The notes beneath the pieces were generated by a model. The model saw nothing but the letters and a program-made list of their open reading frames with translations. It had not been told where the DNA came from and did not search any database. DNA of 64,000 nt from Cryptomeria japonica (taxonomy: Eukaryota > Streptophyta > Pinopsida > Cupressales > Cupressaceae): the NCBI RefSeq assembly GCF_030272615.1, contig NC_081414.1:813167069-813231068 (forward strand), given 5' to 3'. Positions 21,060 to 31,149 of this stretch are shown one piece after another; the stretch's first letter is position 1, and the number at the start of each line of letters is the position of its first letter. The translations under genes were made by a program, and so were the position numbers.

Positions 21060-21241
21060 TCTTAGCTATCCAACAATGTAATTTATTTCAAATTTTGATT
21101 TCGTTAAGTCTTTCATCTATAATTTCTTTTGTCAGTGTGTCTGTTTTTGACCAAAAACAGACACACTGACAAAAGAAATTATAGATGAAAGACTTAACGA
21201 AATCAAAATTTGAAATAAATTACATTGTTGGATAGCTAAGA
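21060..21241. repeat. Perfect inverted repeat: 90-bp arms, 2-bp loop
   Basis: 21060-21149 is exactly complementary to 21152-21241, with AC between. Symmetry stops at 21059/21242. There are no mismatches over 90 bp although surrounding elements are strongly decayed. No open frame. It could be a foldback MITE-like element, an inverted duplication formed during repair, or an assembly artefact. Confidence 0.95.
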
Positions 21242-22239
21242 TGCACTATTTTGGCTATAGATTTTTACACGTTCGACAAATTTTGAAAAAACTTACATTT
21301 TTAGAAACTAGACTCCATTTTACACAATTTTTTAAAAAAATGATTTTTTATTATTTTTCAATGTTTTTAGGGGGGAGCACGCTCAAATTTCTATTTTTCA
21401 GGATGTGTCCACTTCAAAAATTAGTAAAAAATCATATACTCATTAAAAAAATAGCTGAAAAATCTAGCATAAACTACAAGGTGTTAACATTTTAGGGGGG
21501 CAACAACAGATGCTATGTTATGCTTTTTGCATAAAAATGGGACCACTTTTTCTGGCCCCCCTTTTTGAAGCCCTTAATCTCCACCATTTTCAAAATAAAT
21601 TAGTAGTTTAGAAAGTAGACTCAAAGCACTCTGACTCTTGTTCTTGTTGCATCTTCAAATTTGGAGTGTACTTATGTTCAATTTGTCATTGAAGTTCAGA
21701 CTTTGCTGATTTTAGAAAAAAAGTGGCATCTTAAGACCCCCTTTTGGTACGACAACTTATTGCATATACCCTTGTATATCCTATTCTCATCTCTATTTAA
21801 GAGATGTTTCTCCTTTTACTATTAACTTTGGATATCATTGTACAATGAGCTTCTTGCTCTATCTCTCTCTCTCTCTTTTCTCTTTAGGCTTTGCCTTCAT
21901 TCATAATACATAAGGGGTTTTTTTTGCTTTTCCCCTTTCAAAAGCTCTTGTGTCTTCTCTTCAAGTTTTGGGTGATTTCTCTAAAGTTTCTCTCTACTCT
22001 AACATTACTCCAATCAACATACTTACTTGGATTTATTTTTCATTTTCTTGCTCTTCTATTTCCTTTCAGTTTGTATGATGGTAGGACCTGAATCTCCCTA
22101 GTACAGAGAAGTATATGCCTATTTACATTATCAATATAAGTCTCTTGGCCTTTCATGAAATCAATAGAAAACACTTATACATCAAGCATCAAGACATACA
22201 TTCATTTTTGATACTCTATATAGAAAAGTTCTAGATGGT
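21242..22239. other. Non-coding stretch with a TC microsatellite and a TATA-like site
   Basis: No gene recognised. Two G-runs after TTTTAGG (near 21368 and 21493) and a poly-pyrimidine TC microsatellite (21858-21885) are the only features. A TATTTAAGAG box near 21797 followed by pyrimidine-rich sequence could be the promoter end of an old gypsy LTR belonging to the integrase fragment that follows. Confidence 0.4.
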
Positions 22240-23130
22240 ACTTCGCTTGACTCCCTAAATGCTAAAGAATCACAAACAGCTCTAAAAGAAGTTCATCATG
22301 GGATTTGTGGGGCTAACTCTTTTGGTCCTACATTAGCGAAGAAACTGTTGAGAATAATATATTATTGGCCAACAATGGAGAAGGATGCTTACATGTTCAA
22401 AAATGTAGACAATGCCAGATACATGGAGACCTGATCCATGCACCTGCACAAGACCTTCAACCAATTACATCACCATGATCATTCTCACAGTTGGGACTAG
22501 ATCTTGTGGGAAAGATAAACCCTACCTCCTCCAATGGACACAAGTTCATACTCACAGATACTGAATACTTTAATAAATGGGTCGAGGCAATCCCTGTGAC
22601 TTACACAATAGGAAAACAGATAGCTAAATTCATCTTGAACTATATCATCTACAGATATGGATTCCCCATGTGCATCATTATAGACAATGGGTGACATTTT
22701 AAGAATCAATAAGTGAGTGAACTTTGCGACCAATTCCACATCCAACAATGTTTTGCAACTCCTTACTATCCCCAAAGCAATGGTCAAGTTCAGGCAAGAC
22801 TATACAGTCGCGCGTTTGCAAGAACTAGAACTATTGGATGAAAAATGGCAAAGCACTTTAAATAATTTACAAGGATACCAAAACAAAATGAGACACATCT
22901 ATAACAAAAGAATAAGACCACATTGCTTTGAAGTGGGGGATATAGTCCTTAAGTAGAATCAAAGGAACCTAGCAGAATGAGAAAAACCAAAAAAAATTGA
23001 GCCTAATTGGCTAGGTCCTTTTGTCATAACAAGATTCATTGCAAATGGTGCCTATAACTTGACAACAATGGAGAGAGATCCACTTCCTGATCCTATGAAC
23101 AACATGTACCTTAAACAATATTACATCTAA
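22240..23130 (+). pseudogene. Ty3/gypsy integrase fragment with internal deletion
   Basis: Translated frames show the integrase N-terminal region (ICGANSFGPTLAKKLLR, then CRQCQIHGDLIHAPAQ), the catalytic core starting LGLDLVGKI (first Asp) and IIIDNG (second Asp), and the C-terminal ARLQELELLDEK, NWLGPFVI and LKQYYI followed by the natural stop. Compared with element 3 (57230-58403) about 230 bp are missing just after SNGQVQ, which removes the glutamate region of the core. Frameshifts and stops occur throughout. It is closely related to element 3. No gag, RT or LTR is attached, and minus-strand copia sequence begins about 20 bp after the stop. Confidence 0.85.
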
Positions 23131-23149
23131 GGGATGGGTTAATTTAGTC

Positions 23150-24438
23150 TTTACTTTCTATATTTTGTTAGATGATTTGATCAGACATTTAAATGCTTTA
23201 CTTCTAGAAGAATAACCAAGCAATGTTCCTTCTTCACTTTTCTGATCAAACTTTCCATTTTTGTCATCTTTGTGAACATAGCATCTACTTCCAAAGATTT
23301 TAAAATAGCTTACATTAGGTTTCTTGTCATACCAGATCTCATATGGTGTCTTCATAGTTCCTTTCTTCAGTTGAACTCAATTCAGGGTGTAAACTGCAGT
23401 GCTAATTGCTTCTCTCCGAAATGTTTGAGGTACCCTCTTTTCTATCATCAAGGTTCTTGCACAATCCAAAATTGATCTGTTTCTTCTCTTGGCTATCCCG
23501 TTTTGCTAAGGTGTTCCTGGTGCAGATACTTGCCTCTTTATACCATGATCATTGCAGTATAAGTTAAATTCATCAGAAGTGAATTCTCCTCCTCTATCAG
23601 ATCTAAGACATTTCAATTGTCTTCCTATTTCATTTTCAACTCTTGCCTTGTACCATTTGAACATTTGATAAGCTTCTGATTTTTCTTTTAAAAACATAAC
23701 TGACATCATCCTTGAGTAATCATCCACAAATAATATGAAATATTTATCACCATAATAACTTTGAACTTTCATAGGACCACAAAGATCAGTGTGTACTAGA
23801 TCTAAAATTCCTTTAGAAGTGTAGGACTTACTTGTAAAGCTTTATCTTGTCATCTTACCCATCTGGCATCCTCGACACATAGCATTCTCAAGTTTTTCAA
23901 AACTCGATAGACCTCTTACTCTATGCTTCCTACTTATTTTGATCAGATTATCAAAATTTACATGACAAAACCTTTTATACCATAACCAGGTATCATCTAT
24001 CCTTGCATAAAGACACTTGTTCCAATTTGAGTCAAGATGAAATGTATTACCTTTTTCTTCTGTCTCGGTAGCAGCTAACTTTCCATGTTTGTCATGAACT
24101 TTGACAATTCCTTTCTGAAATTCTATTTGGTATTCTGTATTGTTTAGCTATTCTACACTCAACAAATTGTATTTCAATCCTTCAACCCAGTATACATCAT
24201 CACATTTAGCATTGTCAAGAAGTGTTATAGATCCTTTACCTTTTACCGAACATGGTGCATCATTACCAAATCTTACATAGCCTCCATCATAGTCTTCTAA
24301 TTTAACAAAGTTGTGTTTATCACCTGTCATATGATGTGAGCATCCACTCTCTATGATCCAAAAATCATTATTATTTATGTGAGATATTAGGGCTTTTTCT
24401 TCATAACTTTCCTCATTAGATCCATCTTTAATAGCCAC
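23150..24438 (-). pseudogene. Copia copy A': protease and integrase
   Basis: Reading from 24438 downward: protease with IIESGCSHHMTG, in which the catalytic Asp of the DSG motif is Glu; the YWVEGLKYNLLSV block; then broken frames of the HHCC region; the integrase core (GDKYFILFVDDYSRMM, then LRSDRGGEFTSDEF); and the TPYEIWYDKKPNVSYFKIFG domain. The copy ends near 23150, where the opposite-strand gypsy integrase begins, so RT and RNase H are absent. Positions are exactly 13661 bp below their counterparts in copy A. Confidence 0.85.
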
Positions 24439-24573
24439 ATAAACAACTTCCTCAGTATCAGTTTCATCAGATTTGTCATTATTGGATTCCTCATCTGCTA
24501 CTAGACATGTCTTTCTATCTCTCCTTCTGAAGTCTTGGTGTCCTCTATATTGGTTATCTTTTTGCCTGTTAGC

Positions 24574-25440
24574 TCAGTATTCTCTCTTTTCACTAGATTC
24601 TTTGTCAAGGCATTTAGAAGCCATATGTCCTATTTTATCACAATTGAAACATTTTAAAGGTAGCTTTCCTTTATACTTACCTTTTCCTCTTGGTAACCTT
24701 GTGGCTAATAATGCTTCAAATTCCTCTCGCTTCTTGATTTTCTCATATAGTTTGTGCACTTTTTCCATGTTCATGCGAAATCTTTCACTTGCTCCACTGT
24801 GATCTCCTTCAAAGTACTTACTCATTCTATCATTGTAATCATCAAATTCACCAATATGAAAAGAACTGAATGCATATTCTACTTTATTTACCGAAGACCC
24901 ACTGTTATCAAAATTACTTAATTCAAATGCATGTAGCTTACCAATAGTAGCATCCAAAGAAACTAGCATGTTAGGTATAGATCTCAATTCATTGATTGCA
25001 GAGACTCGAATAACATAAGCTGGTAGAAGGGTTCTCAACAACTTACTTGTTATATCCTTTTCTTCAATAGTTCCACCTGCTCCTTTAATTTGATTGACAA
25101 TCTCCTTTAGTCTTGTACTGTATTGGTTTATGTTCTCACCTTCATTCATCCTCATGGATTCAAGTTGTCCTCTTAGACTATCTACTTTTTCTCTTCGAAC
25201 ATGTTCATCACCTCCATACATAGATGTGAGCTTAGTCCACATTGCTTTTGCATCATTGCAGCCTTCTAGATCATTAAACTTTGAGTCGGTCAATGTTGAT
25301 GTTATTTCAATCATAGCTTGAATATGTTCTTGCTTTCCCTTAATCTCTTCCAAGGTCATAGGGTTGGTGCTCGGTGCAATGTAATCATTCTCTAGATAAT
25401 ATGTTGCATATTCTCCAATTCTTGATAAATGTAGCTTCAT
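24574..25440 (-). CDS. Copia copy A': gag (UBN2-type) with zinc knuckle
   Basis: 288 residues, open from ATG to a stop. Residues 1-200 match copia-type gag (UBN2 family): LEGCNDAKAMWTKL, YGGDEHVRREK, SLRGQLESMRMNEGENINQY and LLRTLLPAYVIRV. The CX2CX4HX4C knuckle CFNCDKIGHMASKC lies at about 269-282. Gag packages the element's RNA in cytoplasmic virus-like particles. The stop after SSEKREY precedes the protease frame; in an active copia element gag and pol are normally one frame, so this stop is probably a mutation. The copy in A (38235-39101) is nearly identical and carries the same stop. It lies about 110 bp after the primer binding site. Confidence 0.9.
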   Translation of the reverse strand: MKLHLSRIGEYATYYLENDYIAPSTNPMTLEEIKGKQEHIQAMIEITSTLTDSKFNDLEGCNDAKAMWTKLTSMYGGDEHVRREKVDSLRGQLESMRMNEGENINQYSTRLKEIVNQIKGAGGTIEEKDITSKLLRTLLPAYVIRVSAINELRSIPNMLVSLDATIGKLHAFELSNFDNSGSSVNKVEYAFSSFHIGEFDDYNDRMSKYFEGDHSGASERFRMNMEKVHKLYEKIKKREEFEALLATRLPRGKGKYKGKLPLKCFNCDKIGHMASKCLDKESSEKREY

Positions 25441-25551
25441 CCTTTTCTGCCATGTGGAGAAACTTGACTTGTTTAGCTTCAGTGCATCCCTTTTATACGT
25501 CTTCGAATCTTTACCTCAAGCACCTTTAAACTTTTTCTTCCAGAGTCCTTA

Positions 25552-25563
25552 GCTCTGATACCA
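25552..25563 (-). other. Primer binding site of copia A'
   Basis: TGGTATCAGAGC on the minus strand, complementary to the 3' end of initiator tRNA-Met, 2 bp after the LTR end. Confidence 0.85.
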
Positions 25564-25565
25564 AT

Positions 25566-27059
25566 TGTTATTATGGATACTTAATGTAAAGTACAGATGC
25601 CAATAGCTAACAAGATGAGAGGGGGGGGTGAATCATACAAACTTAAACTTTCATAAAATCAACAGATTCAACCTCAGTAACTTATACTTTAGCAACTTAA
25701 CCAAAAACTGTTAAACATGCAAACTTAAGAACACATAATCATAACAACACTCATAACACCAGATTTAACGTGGAAACCCAAATAGGGAAAAACCACTATG
25801 GGATTTTGGACCCACTAAGAAATATACTCTTCTAGAGTATGATCGGTTAAAAGCAAATCCTGTTAAAGATTACAAACACATTGCTAGATGTGACCCAGTT
25901 AAGGGATTTCCCTCAGATCTGTTAGGATCTTCACTTTGTTAGAAGTGACCTTGTTAAAGGATTTCAAACACTCTCTTAGAATGTTACCTTGCTAGAGGGT
26001 TTACATATAAGACTGTTAAGTCCACTCGGTTAAGAGATTTTCTGTCACTTACAAAATAACAGTAATAAAATCTATCTGCAACTTCACATCTAAAATGCTA
26101 AAGCAGATTCTTATTTTCTCTAAACAATCTAGTCATAGGGCTTATCTTGTCACTCTGTTGGGCTCTCTACTCTGTTATTCAAATAGTTCTTCAAGCTTCT
26201 CTGCTCGGTAATCACCATGTAGCATCCCTATGCATACACTTGCCCGCATACATTTTTTATCAACAATTCCTTATTTATAAACAATTACTAACCGCTAAAT
26301 CTCCTTGATCACATTTCCCATGATCAATTTTAGCCATCAGATCTTCAAACTTGACTAGGTTCAATGTATCCTTTCAATCTAAAAATGTTTTACCTTACCT
26401 CGGGACTTGCATTCCCATCTTGGAACTTGCATAAGGTTATTTCAGTTCAATCTATGCTATAGATCTTCCTGCTAATTTTCCTTTGCCATAGATCCTTAAC
26501 AAACTTCATACACGGCATACCAATCATTTATACATCTCCAGCTGATCATTGTCTTTCATTAAATAATGCTTTTATCCATCCCATGCGCACTGTCATAACT
26601 TGGTTGCATCTCGGTAACTACTAAACTTTACTTGGTAGACATTTCGCCTTCATTAACCAATATCAATAACCTTAGGGTTTACCGACTAGGTTCCTTGCTC
26701 GGTTGCATAGTATAGTATTAACCTTACAATCAACAACATATGGAGGATATCAAAACAATCTAAACATCATGAGCTCATCATTGTCTAACTCGGTAATAGT
26801 TGCCCATTGAATAACTTATTCCTCTCTTTATTCATCACATTCTTTCTGTGTCTTTTACCGACATCTTAATTCTCTTCTAATCAATCTTCTCAAGATATGG
26901 CAACATCATACTGAATTAGATAATCAATTTCTTGACATCAATGACAAAATAATGTTATAAAAATAGTTATCATCCTTCTTCAGTTATATCAATAATCTTC
27001 AACAACCTTCTCAATATCCTTATTGAATATCAACAATCTTTCTTACTGTAATGCTAACA
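25566..27059 (-). repeat. Shared LTR between copia A and A'
   Basis: 1494 bp. On the minus strand it starts TGTTAGCATT after the polypurine tract AAAGGGGGAGAT (about 27060-27071) and ends CATAATAACA before the primer site. It is thus at once the 3' LTR of copy A and the 5' LTR of copy A'. A TATA-like box lies at 26273-26280. A C-run follows ATTCA close to the 3' end, as in copia B. Confidence 0.9.
26273..26280 (-). promoter_or_regulatory. TATA-like box in the shared copia A LTR
   Basis: TATAAATA on the minus strand, inside the LTR. The equivalent segment is deleted from the 5' LTR of copy A (39227-39887), so only this LTR keeps the box. Confidence 0.45.
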
Positions 27060-27566
27060 ATCTCCCCCTTTGGCATTGATGGCAAAACCAACAATTAAAT
27101 GGTAATACCAACAAGATATTCAAATTGATTCAGATTCAAATTATCGTTAGACTTCTCCTATTATCCTTCATCTGTTGTCTTCTAAAGTCTTCTCCATTTT
27201 CAATAGGTTTCTGAATTGTTGACTTACATTTAGTCTTCTCCATTTTGCAATCTACTCCCCCTGTCATTAGTCTTCTGTTATTTCCATCATTCAGGGCTTT
27301 ATCATGCAGTCAACCATTTAGTCTTGCAACCATTTAGTCTTCTCCCCCTTTGACAACAATGCCAAGAAGTAAAAGAACTAAATCATGATTCCTTCCTCTG
27401 TGAAGTGATTTGCCTTGCTGTGTAACATCTCAGTCTCGGTCAGATCAACTTGTCTCTATTCATTTTTTAGCACACCTTTAGGTGACCTCCTAAAGTGCGT
27501 AAATCAGCATCAATCCACAAATAATATTCTGTAGATTCATTGAATTTATGCTTTCACCGAACTCGG
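27060..27566 (-). other. 3' untranslated region of copia A
   Basis: On the minus strand, from the RNase H stop to the polypurine tract. It contains repeated CTTCTCC-type words on the + strand. No gene. Confidence 0.6.
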
Positions 27567-29404
27567 TCAATGAGTAGAAGATAGGGGTACGACCCCTAAC
27601 TTGCTTCTGAGATACTCAAAAGTGTCCCTTGGCAGTGGCTTTGTGAAGATGTCTGCTAATTGCTTTTTTGAACTGATATATTCCAGCACAACTTTCTTGT
27701 CTTGAACTTCTTCTCTGAGATAGTGATACTTTATAGATATATGCTTTCTCTTAGAATGCATCACTGGATTCTTTGAAATGTTAATGGCACTAGTATTATC
27801 ACAAAATATAGTTGCTAGCTCAGTAACTTTCTCATTTATACCTTCCAACAGTTGTTTGATCCATGCTATATTGGTACAATTCAATGTTGCAGCAGCATAT
27901 TCAGCTTCTACTGTAGATTGAGAAATACATCCTTGTTTCTTGCTAAGCCAACTTACTAGTCTTTCTCCCAAAAAGAAAGCTCCACCACTTGTGTTTTTCA
28001 TGTCATCTATGTTGCCTGCGCAATCAGCATCAGTATAAACTTTTAAATCAAAATTATTTCTCTTTCCATATACTAAGCCATAATCTTCAGTGCCTCTCAG
28101 GTATCTAAAAAATTCTCTTGATTGTTGTCATATGAGTTTCCTTGGGATCTACAGATAATCTTGCTACAATACCTATTGCATGTGCTATATCTGGTCTACT
28201 ATGCACAACATATTGCAATTTTCCAATCATAGATTGGTAAAGTGTCTCATCAACAGATACAGATTCATCATTCTTTGATAATGTACAGTTAGTAGTCATA
28301 GGAGTACTTACTAGTTTAGAATCTTCCATTCCAAATTTCTTCAAGATTTCCTTTATGTACTTGGATTGAGTAATGAAAATCTTATCTTTCATTTCCAATA
28401 TCTGTAAACCTATAAAATACTTTATCTCACTGATTAGTGACATCTCAAATTCTTTGCACATTTCATTTCCAAAATTATTGCATAAGGAGTCATTTCCACA
28501 AAATATAATGTCATCAACAAATATGGCTAAGATCAATATTCCATTGTCCTCATCTGTCTTCATGTACATATTGTTGTTTTCACTTGTCCTTATAAAACCA
28601 ATCTTGATTAAATAAGAGTGCAATCTTTCATACGATGCTCTAGGTGCTTGTTTTAGACCATATAAAGCTTTGTTCAGTTTGCATACCTGATCTATACTCT
28701 TGTCTTCAACAAATTCTTCGAGTTGTTCAATGAAAAGTTCTTCTTCTAGTATACCATTCAAAAATGCAGATTTAACATCCATTTGATATACCTTGAAATT
28801 TTTGAAAGCAGCATATGCCAACAATGTTCTTACTCCCTCAAGGCTAGCCATAGGTGCAAAAGTTTCACCATAATATATTCCTTCTTCTTGAGCATAACCT
28901 TTGTAAACTAGTCTTGTTTTGTTGCGAATGAGCTCACCTTTTTTATTTAGCTTGTTTCTAAAAATCCACTTGGTACCGATTACATTTTTGTCATTTGGTC
29001 TTGGGATTAGTGTCCATGTGTCATTCTTCTTGATTTGATCAATCTCTTATGTCATAGCATTTACCCAATCTTCACTGTTAAATGCCTCTTTCACTATTGT
29101 CGATTCAAATTCAGAAATTAGACATGTGTTTTGTCTCAGTTTGTTTCTTGTCATCAATGGATCATCTTTATCTCCTATAATCTGACTTGATGCATGATGT
29201 CTTCTGACATATTTGGCTAATATAGACTTGGTAGGTTCTGTATGATCTTCTTCATCACTCTATAACTGGATATTATCTTCATTTTCTTTAGCAGCTTTCT
29301 CGATAGGACTTCTCAGTTGAACATAAACAAATTCTTCATAATCTTCTGGTTCTTTGGAATTTCCTTCATCATTTCTTTCTGAAAATTCATCAATTTTCAC
29401 ATTT
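27567..29404 (-). pseudogene. Copia copy A: reverse transcriptase and RNase H (3' half)
   Basis: Reading down from 29404: the integrase-RT linker, RT with FKVYQMDVKSAFLNG, ALYGLKQAPRA, the catalytic FVDDIIF, SMIGKLQYVVHSRPDIAHAIG (28851-28105), a frameshift near 28100, then RNase H (28001-27567) with STVEAEYAAA, IFCDNTSAINISKNP and QLADIFTKPLPRDTF ending at a natural stop. It continues directly from the integrase half at 36816-37433 once the nested copia B (29410-36810) is removed. Stops, for example near 29050, and frameshifts make it inactive. The catalytic FVDD is intact. Confidence 0.9.
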
Positions 29405-29409
29405 GCACT

Positions 29410-30938
29410 TGATAACTTAATGATGAGCGAATAGTACCAAACCGGTATTGAGAGGGGGGGTGAATCAATACAGACAAAAATACAGTCCAAAACTGGTTTG
29501 ACAGTAAACACTTCAAATGACTGGCAAACAATGACACCGGTTTGAAACAGAGTGCAAGCGGTAAAGCTAAGAATGTCTGAGACAAGCATTAACCGGTTAC
29601 TCACTTAGCTTTTCACTCAACTCGAGAATACACTACCCTTTCACCCTTATGCATAAACAGGTAATCTATCATCAAATCATAATAACAGCTAGTTCAACAT
29701 GTTTTATTGATAGGCATAAAATACAAAACCATCATATGCTTTATAGACAATAGAAAAGCATCACAAGATAAAAGCATCACACATGACACACATATTTTTC
29801 ATGTGGAAACCCAACTAGGAAAAACCATGGTGGGGATGAATACCCACAAGCTATTTTTGAACTCTTTAGAAGTCCACTCTGTTAGGAGCCTTGTTCGGTT
29901 AGAGACATTACAAAAGGTTCTGCTAGGAATCGATCCTGTTAGAGATCACCTGGTTAAGGGATGGCTACAATACCCGGTTAAGGGTTAAACCTTGTTAAAG
30001 GTTACCTTGTTAGAGGATTTCAAGAACTCAATAGCTAAAGGATTCCAAACTCAGTAGCTTTGAGTTACCCCGTTAAAGTATTTTCAGCAAGCCGGTTAAG
30101 GCTACCCTGTTAAGGGATTTTCCAACTATTGAGGTGGTTAGAGATCAACAGGTATTACAATGATCTGGAAACAACACTCAATGCCAATGCAGATCTGCTT
30201 AAGCTCCTCTTCACCTTCTACACTTACACTCTGCAAGTATCACTTCTCTCCTTTTGGTCTAGCAAGAATCACGTATCCCTTCTCTTGGATACACACATAA
30301 ATTTTGTCAACAACCTCAGAAAGAGACACAACATCGACCTTATAGGAAACTAGATAGGTTGGTAGCATAAACCCTAAACCCTAAACCTGTTAGGTTAAGG
30401 AATTCAAATGGTTCAATCCTGACCATTGAGCACACTGCATTAAATGCAGCAAATCTTGATCCAAACTCAAGACATTCTCCATTGTCCATTTCCACCAATT
30501 TTATGGTGGCTGATAACCCATCACATGCTATCACTATTTTATAGACTTCACACATTCCCAAGGTAGATAGGAACAATCTCCCTCATGCAAGATCCTTCAT
30601 GCACATAGGCTTATGTGGCAACTCGATCTGTTCTTCTTTACAATGCTAACTCATCACACAATATCATCGATTGAGCCACACAGGCTTGAAGCACATCAAC
30701 CGGAAACCCTAAAGTTGAGACTACCAACCGGTAGTCATACAATACTTCCATATGCCAGTTCCCATAAATATATGTCGGTTCATCATGAACAAGCACACCG
30801 CTTCACTTTGGAACAAATGCCAGTTCACAGTGTTATACCGGTTCTCACATATGCCGGTTCACACCTCTTCATCATATTGACATCAATGACAACATACAAT
30901 GTCATTATTTCCTCATACCGCTTCACATAATGCCAACA
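29410..30938 (-). repeat. 3' LTR of copia B
   Basis: 1529 bp. On the minus strand it begins TGTTGGCATTATG and ends TTAAGTTATCA. A TATA-like CTATAAAATA reads on the minus strand at about 30535-30544. A telomere-like AAACCCTAAACCCTAAACC (30364-30388) is inside. Confidence 0.9.
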
Positions 30939-31149
30939 ATCTCCCCCTTTGGTATTGATGGCAATATACAAAGATATCTCTCCGCTTCACATCTTCTCCC
31001 CCAATTTCTGCAGATATCTTCTCCCCCTTTGACAACAATGCCAAAGTGGACGCACAAGCTACCCTGTTCCATTATGGTGCTCCTCCTGAGGAGTAGCATC
31101 CTTCAACACATCAATCCAAAATAAATTTGACTATGCAATACATGATTGA

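Noticed and set aside
24473-24802. + strand 109-residue frame, present identically at 38134-38463
   Set aside because: Antisense shadow of the copia A gag; conserved only because the underlying DNA is nearly identical.
30364-30388. Telomere-like AAACCCTAAACCC run
   Set aside because: Only about 2.5 units, inside the copia B LTR; the other LTR has fewer copies. No sign of an internal telomere array.
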